DNA of 64,000 nucleotides from Piliocolobus tephrosceles (taxonomy: Eukaryota > Chordata > Mammalia > Primates > Cercopithecidae): contig NC_045449.1 in assembly GCF_002776525.5 (NCBI RefSeq), forward strand, positions 1,852,717-1,916,716, in the 5' to 3' direction. Below, piece by piece: positions 29,187-43,200 of this stretch (positions within the stretch are counted from its first letter, which is position 1; each line of letters begins with the position of its first letter). The notes under the pieces were generated by a model. The model saw only the letters and a program-made list of their open reading frames with translations, was not told the DNA's origin and ran no database searches. The translations under genes were made by a program, and so were the position numbers.

Positions 29187-32100
29187 CTGTGAGCACGAGA
29201 GAGCAGAAGGCTGTCACTGAGGACAGGAGGCAGAGGACTGGCTGCTCTTCTCACCCTGGGGAGAAGGTGGTCCTGGGGAGGGGGTGCCACGCTAGCTATT
29301 TTTTGGCCCTTCTACAAGTCCTTTCCTCTATCCGGGCTCTCAGCCCCGGGGGCCCCTTCCCTACTGGCTTAGAGAGGGCTGCACTGGGCTTTTGCTTTGA
29401 CTCCTGCCTCCCATACAGGACTCTCTTCTGCCTCGTTCCTGAGAGCGGCCCACCCCTGCCAGCCTCCAAAGACCTGTTTCCCAGGACCCTAAACTGAGGG
29501 AACAGAAGCAGGCCCTTGCCCTCTACTCCTTCTTACCACATGGCTGGCCCCCAGACCACAACACCGCTCTCCCCAAACCCCACTTTTGTTTTGTTTTTTA
29601 ACAAGTCCTCTCCCTCTGAAAGCCAGCAGGTTGACGCTTTAAGCATCCAGTAAGATGGAACAGAAAATGTATCCAGGGTTTTCCAGATGTGGGGAGAGGG
29701 GTTAGCTCAAGGGAGCCCTGAGGAGAGGAGAGGGTAAGGGTCTTTGCAGAACTGTGCCAAGGGCACACCAAGGCTTTGGCCAACTGATCGCCCCTGCTCA
29801 GTAACCGTAATCCATGTATACAGGCAAAAGTTTCTAAGAGAACAGAAGAGTAAAAAGGAAGAGCAGAGGTAGGATGATGATCCCCGCTCTGTCTTGTACA
29901 CAACCCAGGGAAGATCTGTGTATCCTGCCAGGTTTCTTCAGGCACATTTACAAGTACATACACTTGGACGTATCAGCTGTTTTTCCTACATCATCATGAT
30001 CCTATTAGCCACACTTTCAGCGTATATACTTAAAGATCTTTCTATAGTGGCACAGATATCTTTCATTCTTTTTAGATGACTTTTTTTTTTTTTTTTTAGC
30101 ACAGTCTCTCTGCTACTTCTTTTTCCCTAACTCCCTAATCTTTAACACATTGGAGAGAATTTAAGCCAGGGACGAGCACTCACACAAGTGACATGCCTAC
30201 CCTGGCATGCCTGCTTGGGTGGCAGGTCTACTCCTCAGTCCCAGGCTGGGCATTTCCTGACGGAGGTCCGGCAGACAGCAAGGCACAGGAAGCGTCCTGC
30301 CGTGCTCACTGACTGCGTGGGCTGGCGGGGGTGGGGGGCTGCAAATATCCATGTCTGACCTGAGCAGTTTCAGGCTTGCCAGCTCCAGGCAGGGAGGCTG
30401 AGAACTGGCTTTCAGCCTGGGGAAGAGTTTGGAGGAATTGGGAGGGAGAGGTTTGTGGGATGGGTGGTGGTGAGAGAAGGACAGGAGGAAGGAGAGCGTG
30501 AAGGCAGGCGAGGGGCTGTGGGGGGCAGAGGGGAGAGGAGGGTAGCCTTGGGTGAGGGGATACTCAGAGACCACTCAGCTGCTGGGGCCAGGCCCCTCTG
30601 CAGATAAGTGTGGCTGGGGTGGTGGTATGCAGGGCTGCGTGGGGCTCCCAGCTGGCTGGCTGTGTCTGTCCCAGCCCCACCATTCCTGCCCTGGGCCTGA
30701 GACCAGGAGCGTCCCAGGCCTTAGGTCAGCCAACCAAGGCCCGACGTTGCTGGCAGGGGTCTGCAGGGGTTTCTGTGGATACTTGGAGACATTTTTCACA
30801 GTAAACATCCTCTGTTTTGACACTGGTAACTTCACTTTGTTAGAAACCAGAGACTGTCATCTTGTCAGGCTCCATCCGCCATAATCCACATGATTTTAAA
30901 ATCCAACATCGTTTACACATAAACATTTAGTGACGGTTTCTCTGTGAATCTGACAAGTTAATCTGCTAAGAATTCACACTGACAAATGAGGTTTGATTAC
31001 ACCAGCCATTGCTGATGTAATTCTGATAGAGGCGGTCCCCAGGATGGCAGTGGGTTCCTGTTGGCTGTCTGGGGTGAAGTCAGGGGTGGGAGGACTAGTA
31101 GGGCCAAAGCCAAAATGCGTCCGTTCTGAGAAGGACCGTTCTGAGGCTGGGGTGGGGCCCAGCAGTCCTGAAACCACACTTCCCAGCAAGGCCTCCAGCA
31201 ACCCTGCCTACCTCTCTCAGGAGGTACCCCTCTAGGAAGCTCAGGCTTGCCAGCTCCAGGCAGAGAGTCTGAGAACTGGCTTTCAGCCTGGGGAGGAGTC
31301 TGGAGGATTCGGGAGGGAGAGGTTTGTGGGGCTGGTGGTGGTGAGAGAAAAGGACAGGAGGAAGGAGAGTGTGAAGGCAGGCGAGGAGCTGTGGTGGGCA
31401 GAGGGGAGAGGAAGGTGGCCCTGGGTGAGAGGATGCTCAGAGACCACTCAGCTGCCGGGGACAGAACATAAGCTCCTCTGTTGGCCCAGCCAGGTCTCCT
31501 TTTATCACTCTAATGCTCCTATCTGGTCCTGAGGGAGACGGCATGCAAACCTGGTGGCAGGACAGGACCTCTCTTGAGCAGCAGCTGTGGGCTCGTAACC
31601 AGCCCCTAGTAAAGAGACTCATGCAGGAGTGAGGGGCTGTGTCAGTGTGGAGAGAAGACGCAGGGAGAGTCAACTCCCAGAGCAGCCTGAACACGAGGGC
31701 TAGAAACACCGACAGAAAGGAGACAGCAGCAGAGACAGAAAGGCAACGACAAGAGACCACTTATAGGTAGACAGAAACGAAACGGTGAGAACTGCCAGCT
31801 CTGCAGATGACACAGAGCCGGCAGGTCCTAGGAATTCCTTCCAAAGGAAAAAATGCCAGAATCCTGGGAGCCAGGAGCAGAAAACCTGAGTGTCACTGAC
31901 CTGTGGGGTGATGCATGAAGGCCGGCCAGCTCAGGGTTTGAGGGTGAGGGGGTCAAGCGCTTGGGTGAGAACTCCAGAGTGGGCCCTTGGCCCAAAGATG
32001 AGATTCTGCTTACCCCAAAAGGTCTTGAAAACCAGGCTGAGAGCTCAGTCCTCAAGCTCTCACCTACCTCCAACTCTAGCCAGCCTTCAAAGTGCTATAA

Positions 32101-33897
32101 CTCGTGACCAAAGAGACCAGAAAGCAAAGCCCACTATTCACTGGGGAAGTGCCTCTGCCCCAGGCCTGAAATAGGGTAAACATTCAGTGGTGAACTGAGA
32201 AGGTAGGAAGGTGAGCATGGCCAAGAAAGGGAAGTGTGCCCTAGGGACCCCTGGGGGCTGCCCTCAGAGCTGCAGAGGGCTGGGCTCAGGAGACCACAGC
32301 CAGAACCAGCGACAGTGAATCATAAAGACATTCTTGCTGTCAGAGGAAACTCACTGAGGACACCCAAGAAAGGAAATGGATGTGCGCTGGGTGAAGAACC
32401 TCATGGCATAGGGCTGGGCTTCCTGGACTAGGCTCATCTCTAGTTGGCCCAGGGTGCACCTGGCTTTCCCTGGGGCTTGGGGGAGCCAGGACAGGGAGGC
32501 TGGGCCTCAGGCGTGCATCAGCCCTGAGCACTGATTCCTTAGACTTCCCAGGCCAGAGTCAGTGGAGCCCTTCTCAGGGGCTGAGGATGGGTAGGACGAG
32601 GCAGGGCAGTGGGGATGGGAGATCCCAAAGCAGAGGGGCAAAGCTGTACCTTTGCTGGCAGGCATGAAGTCCTTAGCCTTGTCTTTGCAGTAGTGGAGGC
32701 AGCAGGAGAGGATGAGATCATCGTTGTTACCCTGGAGGAAGACACGTGTGAGAAGCATCACTGGGCAGAAGGGGGCGCCATGCAGAGCAGGAGGAGGGAT
32801 CCTCTGCCTCTGGGGCCCTGGGCAGGGCCACCTCCGAGATCCCTCCCATGCATGCCCTGGCCCTGTCTGGCCTGGTCTGTGCTAAGAGTGATTTAGGGGA
32901 GAAGGAGCTCCCCCACCTGGGCCTCCATGGTGGCTGGCCCTCAGCTGCCCGGGCTGATGGGTCTCCTTCAGCCCTTCCTTCCTGGAGACCTTGTTCTGAA
33001 AGCTGGCTGTGGGCTTTCCCTTCCTGCCGAGGGGTCTCACCAGCTGGCCAGTGATGTCCTCACTGCGGAAGGCGATGGATTCAAGTTCATTGCCACGGCT
33101 GGTCAGGGCTCGCAGGCAAGAGTCCCGACTCTCGAATCGCTGCTCGAGGAACTCGATGGACTTGCGGGCCTTTTCTTGTACCACACGGGCATAGCCCCCA
33201 GCCCGGTGGTCTGTCTCCTGCCCCTTGGCCAGGCCGTCCAGCTCATTGATCACTGATGAGACAGAGCCACACAAGATATCAGCCTCAGCAATCAGCTTTC
33301 ATCGTAGGCCTCGGTCCATTCACTTTACCAGCCAGCACCTTCCCAGACCAGAATCCATCCTTCCCCCGCAGAAGTCTTCCAATGAAACTAGGGCCGGAGG
33401 GGAGCTTGTGGGGTCTGAAACTTCCACAGAGCTCTTCCCCCTTTCTGTCTCTTCTCCTGGGCCCTGCCCTCCTCTTGGGAGGAACTTAAAGGAATCTTCT
33501 GGAGCTGCTGTATTTAGAGGAAGAAATCTGGTTCCTCTATTACATTCCTTGATTATAAGACCAACGTGGAAGGGTCCCTCAGGAGAGGCCAGGGTATACA
33601 GCGGCTCAAGGGAAAGGGAGGAGTCCTTCCTCAACTTCTTGGGCCTCCACACACAGCAGCCCAGGAGGGATAAAGTTCTACCCCCAACCCCCCTGGCGGA
33701 GTGCAGGGAGGCCACCATGGAGGAAGGGGCAGTCACAGCCTCATTTGCAAGGCCCTAGTATGCCTCAAAACCAGAACCTTGGCATATCTACCTTCTCTGA
33801 TACTGCACGTGTGTGTGTCTGTATGTGTCTGTGTGTATGTGTGCGTATCCGTGTGTCCGTGTGTGTATGCGTGTGTGTGCATGTCTGTGTGTATGCG

Positions 33898-33938
<41 letters not shown>

Positions 33939-34195
33939 CTGTCTGCCTGCCTATGTGTCTGGGACATGGCTTCATTTTCTGGTGAAGATTCTTTCCAAAA
34001 TTCCAGCCAAAAGCCTGAGGTCAAGTGGGAAATATGTACTCCTTGGGGGCTCTGGGAGAGTTTGGGGTCTGAGGCCTCTCCTTAGTACAGTGATTCATGG
34101 CTCAGGGAGCCGGCGTGAGCACGCTGTTCCATGGTGAGCCTGGCACTCATTGTCTGGGTATTCGGAGACACTTTCTGGAAAGGGCCCATGTGGGA

Positions 34196-34230
<35 letters not shown>

Positions 34231-37200
34231 GCCCATGCTTTCAGCACCCTGAGGCTGCAGTGTCCACACAATGCATGGCTGAGGTTGGGAAGCAGTGTAG
34301 ATGGGTGTACGGTACAGCAAACAACATCAAACAGGAAAAACGGGTATTCTATCCCAAAATCTGCTTTCCTGCTTCCAAACTAAACAGGCTTCAAAGAGGA
34401 AGCTTGTTTGTGCTTCTGCACCAGGCGGGGCTTCTCCATGCTGGGGTCAGGTCTACGGAGCACAGAGCAGGTTAAAGTGCACCAGAAACAAGAAGGGAAA
34501 GTTGGCGGCTTAACCCTTTGCTGCTCTGGGCACAGGGCGTGAGTCCACCAAGGAAAGCATCAGTGAACAGGAGCCCTCCTCTTACAGCCCCTGAGAGAGT
34601 CCAGGGACCTGCCCAGCTGAGGCAGGCTCAGAGAGGCTGGCCTGTATGGTGGCTGCACAACTGTCAGTTCCCAGCACCCTCAGGCAGCGTCTCTTTGTCC
34701 TGCCTGTGTTTGCTGGGTATTCTCATACGTCTGCTCCCTCCCCACCAAATCCGATTTCCTTACTAAACCCTCAGCTCCTCAGGGCTACAGCTCTGCCATT
34801 CACTGGATCTCTCAAGAACAAGGAGACTGAGCCCACCGTAGGGGTACAATCAGTGCTGGAGACCAAAAACCCCGGTAGCCTGGAATGGTGTCTGAGGCAC
34901 CTTCCGGCTCTTAGGGGGCTCCCGAGATGTCCGCAGCCTCTTTCAGTTGTACCATTTCCTGACCATCTAGCAAAACACTTTCTTTCCCCTGAAAAACGCC
35001 TCGGCAAGGCACCCCGCCCAGGACCCAGTGAGGGAAAAGGGAAAGCCTGGGACAACGTGGTCGTTCTGCTGCCCTGCCTTGGTGACAGAAACCGCGCTAC
35101 TGTTGAAGAGCAGAAAGCCTTCCCTTAGGTCTAAGGGCCTGGATTTAAGAGGTTCTGGCCAGGCCACATGGGGAGGGGAAGGAAGACGGGGAGGGTGGAG
35201 GCAGGGAGGAGGGCTGCTTCAGTGCCAACATTCTCAGGTGGTGCTAACGTGTTTCCCACAACCCCCCAGGGTTCTGTAGCCTCTGCAGGGGCGGATGTTT
35301 CCTGCCCTTTGTTTCCACCCCCATCTGGCACTAAGACACTTGGGACTGGGAGGGAAGGCCCAATGGAACATCTTGGCATGGATGTCAAAGGTGGCTTGGC
35401 AGGCAGACTGCCAGTCTGGTGGCTTTTCCAGAAGACAAGGCTCTCAAGCTTGCTCTAAGTAGCTGCTGAGAAGGGGACGTGTAAACGCCTGGGCCTCCCA
35501 ATAATCTCCTAGACCCTCTCCCTCCACAGAGGCCATCAGCTAGATACGAGCCCAGAGCCCAGAGCCCACCCTGACGCTGACCCACCACAGAGCTCCAAGA
35601 ACTAAGGGTACCCAGACGGTCCCGTGGAGACGGCCCAGCTGGGCCTCTCTGGCTAGAGGGTGGGAAAGCAAGCTAGCTGGGTCCTGAGATGCTGACCCTG
35701 CACCAGCACCAAAGCCCAGACGGTGGAAGGGCCCAAGTGGTAGGAATCCACAGGCATGAGCCAAGGCCTTGCTCGGGAGGGTTCCTGCTGGCCTAGCCTT
35801 AGGGTGACACTGGCCAGAAGAATGCTACCTCGAACCAACAGAATGATCACGAAAAGCTACAAGACAATCAGACCAAAGGCATCTAACCACTTCAAAATCC
35901 TCCCAGCCTCCCTGCCAGACCACCCAGCAGCACTGCCGTTATCTGCCAGGGCTGAGTGTTTACCAATAACGGGAACCAGCTTTGCTGTTTTACTGCAAGC
36001 TTTATAAGGATAAAAACAAGGGCTGGGCTCATGCAGCCTCTGGTTGCTGGGACACAGGAGTCCATTTGCTCAAGCAGTTTAAGCCATGGATCAGCCATGA
36101 TAATTTGAACTGCTTTGATTATTAAACAATTTTCTTTGCCCCACGCATTCCCTACTCCCCCGCAAATCCCGTCTTACACACGCACAGCAGGGCTCTGCCT
36201 GCCTGGCCCCCAGGCCGTGGGGCGTGTGTGGAGGGGGCTGCTGTGCACGTGCAAGGCTGCTCTGCCCTTCCCGCCTGACTCACCGATCAGGGGCACCACC
36301 AGGATGTACTTCCTGCTCTCCAGCAGCCGCGCCAGACTGGCCAGGTGGTCAATGAAGCCATTGGTGTCTGGTACGAGGAACAAAGGTCTGATTTCGAGCT
36401 CCATCTGCCTCATCTGACTGTGGTCCTCCAGGACAGCCTACGGGGACACAGAGTGGTGAACGAGCCAGGCAGTGAGCAGGCAAGCAGGTGGGTGAGCCAG
36501 AGCCCTGATACTACGGTGTGTCAGCATCCTGCCCCTAGGAGCCTCTTCCCCTCCAGAGTAATAACCAGCCCCTGTCAGGCCTGAGGGACAGGCCCAAGGG
36601 CTGAGCACAGCACTGCAATAAAAACAGAGATCAAGTGGCCCCAGGAATGGCATGGTAAAACCCTGCCTAGGGCTGAGAAAGGATCCTGAGGATATTCAAA
36701 ATAACGGGTCTCTCACAGTAAGACTGGGACTAAAATTCAACAAGGGAGAATTCGGTTCCTTAGATGTGAAGGTGGTTTCGTATATATTATCTAGAAAGCC
36801 TACAGAGGGGTACTTTTTAATCTAGACATGAATATGCCAACAGAATCTGTTATTTTGATTTACTTCACTGTGCAGCTAAAACAAAACAAAACAAAACAAA
36901 ATATAGCCTGGGCAACATGCTAAAACTCTGTCTCTACAAAAAAAAAATTAGCTGGGTGTGGTGGCACACGCCTGTGGTCCCATCTACTTGGGAGGCTGAC
37001 ATGGGAGGACTGCTTGAGCTCTGGAGGCAGAGGCTGCAGTGAGCTGAGATCGCACAACTGCACTCCACCCTGGGTGACAGCGAGACCCTGTCTCAAAACA
37101 CAACAACAACAACAACAAACAACGAACAATGAAGTTTAAACTCAAAGGCTATATAAAAAAGTGATACTGACAGCTAATAACACGAAATTTTCCTGCAGCA

Positions 37201-40200
37201 ACAGCCGAAGACCATGCAATGTGATGAATTAAGACCCAACTCGTGTCTGCAAACAGCAACACCCAGGCCGATCACAATGGCCACCACCTTGCCCTTGTCC
37301 AGTGCGGTTTCCTAAACACTGGTGTTTTCTGTTCTACTTCTGCTCCTTTGCCACAAATCTGTACAAGCTACACTACTATTGGCTCAACGTTTTTCTTTAA
37401 ACTGATTTTGTCACTTTTTTTGCTTAGCCTCTTCTTCAGCAACCATATCATGGTGCTAAGCAACTGACAGCCTAGTCATATGCTTATTAGTGCAAGCTAA
37501 ACTACCAAACAAAAAGTAGATGAAAGAATAAAAGCAGAAGGGTCTCCTTGGCCCCACTGACCCACCGCCTCCTCTAGCACCTCTCACCAAGCACGTGGCC
37601 CAGCGCTTGCCTTCCCGGTGGACTTTCACATTTCTCAGGAAGTTCCCGAGAGATGCACATTTGCAAAAGTCCGATTTTCTTCTCTGACAGCCCTACACGT
37701 GTGGTAGCGGCCCTTCGAGACAGGCTCTGCGTGTGTCACTACAAAACATGGCCACTACTGTACTGCTTCCTCTTCTGAGGACCACGGCCAAGACTCGAAC
37801 TTATCTGCTGGCATCCGCCCAGACAGCATGCTCCCTGAGCAGGGAGGTAGAGGGCACCCACACAAACCTGGCAGGGCCAGGAGGGCAGGTCCCAGCCCCG
37901 TCACACCCTCTTATGGCCTTCTGCCACAGAGCAACTTGCAGAGACCCAGATGCAGGCACAGGGCAGGGGGAGCGGACGTGCGTGCCAACTGAGATGGGGC
38001 CCACGGTGCTGGGTCCTGGCCACCAACAGTCAGTGAGGAGGTTGCTCAGGTTTCACTGACAATGACAGTAAAACTGAAAGGGCATGCCTTCAAATGATGG
38101 GGGTGGCTTCTCTGTGACCTGCCAGGGACCTCTCCCTATGAGTAAGTTGTTGTTGCCACTGCCACCACAGCTGGTGAAGGCACAGGCCACAGGACGCTGG
38201 CAGGCATGAGAAATGCAGCTCAGGGGCCCGCTCTGCTGAAGTCTTCCTACTGGTCTCACCTCATGAGGGCAAGGTGCCACTACTGCGGGCTACCTTCCCA
38301 TGGCAGGCGGGGTAACCGATCCTCTGCATAGGGCTGCCACCTACAAGGTGACATGCATTCCAACAAACCTGACTTAGGCATTCTGTAAGAACAGGAAATG
38401 GTCCCTGCTCAGGTTCAGTAAACCCCTCTGCCCTTTCTCCTCTTGCGGAGGAGCATCAGCACTCTCGTTCCTCACTTCCCAGGCCATGTGCTCTCCGTCC
38501 AGCTCTTCTGCTGCCAGGCATGCTTTCCTGGTACCGCGGCTCTCAAATCTGTCTTTCTGGGTGAGCAGGGACAGAGTAAGCATGGCTCAGGGAGACTCAG
38601 GAGCAGTGGCAGCTGGAGTGACAGGGGCGGGGGTCCAGCTCTGCACTGCGCCTCTGTCCCGCAAGTCCACTCCCTTTTCAGTTCTCCTGCCTTGAGAAAC
38701 GACTGTCCAGCCTGGTCTGACTCTATCGAGGAAGTGGAACTGGCTGCCTTTTTTTTTTTTTTTACCCTATGTGAACAGTCAGCTCCTAAGTCCTGGTACC
38801 ATTCTACCTCTATTGCTGGCAATTAGGCAGGAGGGCCTTGAAGCCAAGTGGTTGAGGGAGGCTGGGGACAAACTGAGCCTACCTGTGTGTTCTGACGGCG
38901 GGACAGGAGAAAAATCTAGAAGCAAGGTCCAGAGACACTCTAACTTCCCCGGGTTCTTAGCTCTGGCTTGCGGCTAGAAAGGTGAATAGGCCGCAGCCTT
39001 TCGGAGAGGGCAGCCCTGCCACTTCCCTGGGGGTGGGGTGGGGCCAAGCCCCGTGAGGGTGGTCGGAGCTGTACTGCCATCATCCGGTCCCAGGGACGCC
39101 TGCAGACAACTTCCCTTAACCTGGCTCTGCCCAGTGAGTCACCAAACAACTGCTTCCTGTTCCCCGCATGCCCTCACGGAGTCTCAGGAGATGAGATGAA
39201 GCTGCTCCCTCTTCTCCTGGGGTACCGGTGGGCCTCTGGGGGGGGGTCCACACCTGGGTCACAAGACTGGCTCAGTCCCCTTAAAAAGAGCAGCAGGCCG
39301 ATGAGGGCTTCGGAGTCCACAGGCACCCTTCTGCGGGTGTCTGCATTTCCGGCCCTTTCTGAGTGGCGCTGTGTGTGTGTGTGTGTGTGTTTAGCATCTG
39401 CCCTCCCAACTTTTCCAGATTTTACCCGTCAGATTCCTGGCAGCTGTGCACGGCGCCTGTGCCGGCCGTCACGTCCCATTCCGATCTCTGGGTCGCACGG
39501 TAAGAGGAGGACACAGGATGCGCAGGGAGTGAAAAAGTGATGTTGGTGGGGAGACTGCCAAGTCCCCACTCGCAGCCATGGGACACTTGGGGAGCAAGGG
39601 AAGCATGCCGCTGTGGAGTTCAGAGGCCGGTAGTGAGGTTTATTTTTGTTTGTATGAGTAAAAAGCTGCAGAAGCCTCTGGTGGGGGTGAGGGGGGTGCA
39701 ATTGGAATGCTGTGGTTCAGACAGACTGGCCCTGGCACGGAGTCAAGTGTGCTGACCCGGAAGGAGAGTTCCACAGGAACCTTCTAGCGGCAGCTAAGGT
39801 TGGGCCACAGTGATCCCTGGATAGTGCACTTGGAACTCAAGCAACGTATGGACGCTCTCAATCAGACTGGTGGCAATAAGGACCTGAGTTGGCATAAAAT
39901 GTGTGAGAGAAAAATAATTCTGTTTCTGGAAGGTGCTAAGTAACCAATTTTCTCTGAGGTATGGGAGTTTCCTGGAGCAAGCTGGCAGAGAACTGGGAAA
40001 CAGATACACAATAATACCTAAGGAGGAAGCTAACAGGCTTGGGTCTCCAGGAAAAACTCTTGCAGGTTAAGTTCCTTCTCTACAGTGGAGATGATCTTAT
40101 GATGCTCACTGTTGCAAGCTGAGACACTGAGTATTACAAACAGCAATTCAATGAGCTGACACAAGAGGTGTGGCACTTGGAGAACCTGGACCATGAAGCA

Positions 40201-43200
40201 GAGCAACACCAGGAGAAGGCCTTCTGAGGTTTTCCTTCTGCTTAGGGGCTCCCACAGGGACTGTGGCTGCTTCCTTCCCTCCACAGGGTGAAGAATCATT
40301 CATCCATGAGCCTCTCAGGCCAGAGCAATGTCTTCAACAGAAATTAGAAGGTTTGTAACACAGGAAATTTCCACATTCACCTGATATAGGAAAGTACCTA
40401 GCAAAGTGCCTGACACATATTAGTAACTCAACAAATGCCAGCTTCTTTTCTTCCTTCCCAACTCTATTTTTCATTTTCTACATATCCAGAGGATAAATAT
40501 CTGGGGGAAACCACCAGGAAATAGAGGGGGATGAGGAGGGGTGGAGTAGAGGACTACTGATGTTTTTTTTTTTTTTTTTGAGATGGAGTCTTGCTCTGAT
40601 GCCCAGGCTGGAGTGCAATGGCACGATCTCTGCTCACTGCAATCTCTGCCTCCCGGGTTCAAGCAATTCTCCTGCCTCAGCCTCCCGAGTAGCTGGGATT
40701 ATAGGCGTGAGCCAACGCGCCCGGCTAACTTTTATATTTTTGGTAGAGATGGGTTTTCACCATGTTGGCCACACTGGTCTCAAACTCCTGACCTCAAGTG
40801 ATCTGCTGCCTCAGTCCCCCAAAGTACTGGGATTACAGGCGTGAGTCACTGTGCCCAGCATTTTTTTTTTTTTTTAAGAGACAATGAGTCTCAGGCCAGG
40901 CACGGTGGCTCACGCCTATAATCCCAGCACTTTGGGAGGCCGAGGCGGGTGGATCATGAGGTCAGGAGTTCGAGACCAGCCTGGCCAGCAACGTGAAACC
41001 CCGTCTCTATTAAAAATACAAAAATTAGCTGGATGTTTTGGCTCATGCCTATAATCTCAGCCACTCGGGAGGTTGAGGCAGGAGAAATGCTTGAACCCAG
41101 GCAGCAGAGGTTGCTGTGAGCCGACATGGTGCCAATGCACTCCAGCCTGGGCAACAAAGCAAGACTCCATCTCAAAAAAAAAGGGAGACAGAGTCTCATC
41201 CAAGCCTGACCAACATGGTGAGACTCCATCTCTACTAAAAATATAAAAATTAGCCGGGCATGGTGGCGCATGCCTGTAATCCCAGCACTTTGAGAGGCAG
41301 AGGTGGGCAGACTGCTTGAGGTCAGGAGTTTGAGACCAGCATGGACAATATAGTGAAACTCCATCTCTACTAAAACTACAAAAATCAGCCGGGGATGGTG
41401 GCACACGCCTGTAATCCCAGCTACTCAGGAGGCTGAGGCAGGAGAATTGCTTGAACCCGGGAGGCAGAGGTTACAGTGAGCCGAGACCATGCCACTGCAC
41501 TCTAGCCTGGGCGACAAGAGCGAAACTCCATCTCATAAAAAAAAAAAAAAAAAGAGAGTCTAACTCTGTCACCCAGGCTGGACTGCAGTGGTGTGATCAC
41601 AGGTCACTGCAGCCTCAAACTCCCAGGTTCAAGTGATCCTCCCGCCTCGGCCTCCCGAGTAGCTGGGACTACAGGTGTGTGCCACCACGCCCGGCTACTG
41701 ATTTCTATTAAAAGACGTATTGTATATATGTATCTCCACTATGTGGATGTAAATGAAAAACTGGAAATAAAATAAAAATAGGAACAGTGGGTGAGATAAG
41801 AACTGGCTGACGGTTCATCTTGGGCCAGCAGAAGCCAAAGGGGGCAGATATTGAGTGTGCTAGAGAAGGCGGGCGGAGCCACCAGCAGCACCCCCTGGGA
41901 GCAGGAGGAAGAGTATCTTCGTCTGGGGTACACTGCTAATGAAAACAAGTGCTGCTTAGAGCCGCTTTTCTGGACGTCCAAACGTACCGCAGAACTTAAC
42001 ATATTCTTGCATTCTTTTAAAATATGATAACTATGGCAATTTGTTTGCTATTTCTTACTGTTTCAGGAGGACTGATCTTATTTTCAAACTAGACTGTAAA
42101 GTGCTCAAGGAGAACTGCCTGCTTTTCTGGTGGTTTCCACGGTCATACTTCGCATACCGCCTGTTGTATCACAGGACTTCAGGGGACAGTGGGCGCAGTG
42201 ACTGGGTCTCAGAGCTGAAGGGCACTTAAAGATCATCTGATTGAATTTTAACTAACTTGATCTAAAAAGGCCAAAGAAGCGGGTAGGCCCTTTCCTGACG
42301 GAGGAGAGGGAGTGGCAGGGCTAAGCATGGCACCTCTGAGCTTGCGCCGAGCAGGAGCCTGAGGGCGTTTCAAACAGTGGCCTGGCCACTCTGTGGGAAG
42401 ACAGGCCCCCAGTGGATGGTGCTGGAGCAAGCTGGAGGCCCAGCACTCAGGTTTTGGGGAGGCTGGAGCGGGCCTGGGTGGGAAGAGCGGATGCCCGCTC
42501 TACAGGCTGATGTGCTTTCCTGCCTTGACGTGAACGTGCCCCCGGCCTGGTGGTGTGCTGGCTCCCACCCCGTCTCCGACAGCCAGGAGCCAGGGCTGAG
42601 TGTCTGCCTTCCGCCAGCTTCCATACAGGTGTGGGGGGCTCTGTGCACACCCCATTGTTCCACAACAGCCCCCCCTAGCTGGGTGGCAGTATGAATGGAC
42701 AGCAGCTAAATTTAGAGTGGAACTCCTGGGGCCACCACAAAGGAGGGACTACATCTTCAGGAGGGCGGGTGGGCGGGAAAGGGACAGGGGAGAGAAGCTA
42801 TTTTCAGAACACATGTCATTGCTGGCCACAGAGCAAGACTGTGGCCATAATGCCGAGGGAAACAATAGATGTGGCCAGAGGAAGAGCCTGTTATGTTTCA
42901 GGTGGGATGTTTGCAACTGCTCAGGAAACCTGACCCCGCCCGACAGCAGCACAAATCACAGCAGAGCCTCAGAGAGGCAGTGAGGAAGCGGGGGATTCAC
43001 AGGGCCAGCGCCAGCATGAGGTGCCAAGAGGCCACGCCTCGTGCCTGGAGGAGCATTTTCAGTGACTGCTTTGCCCTGGGGGTTTGGTTAGGAATGAAGC
43101 ACTTCCGACCAACTTCCCAAACCATGTACCCTACCCTGGTCTCTGAACAACTCCAAAGAACGGCAATGGGAACGAAAAGAACTCGGGAGAAAAGTAGCAA

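Larger units (their letters stand above)
29187..32649 (-). other. SMG6: SMG6 intron with a 230-bp direct duplication
   Basis: No Alu is present in this 3.5-kb intron. It contains two copies of a G-rich segment (listed separately) and a T-run at 30078-30097. Confidence 0.85.
33253..36283 (-). other. SMG6: SMG6 intron with (TG)n and (CA)n arrays
   Basis: Apart from the microsatellites at 33808-33951 and 34198-34228 I see only unique sequence. Confidence 0.8.
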
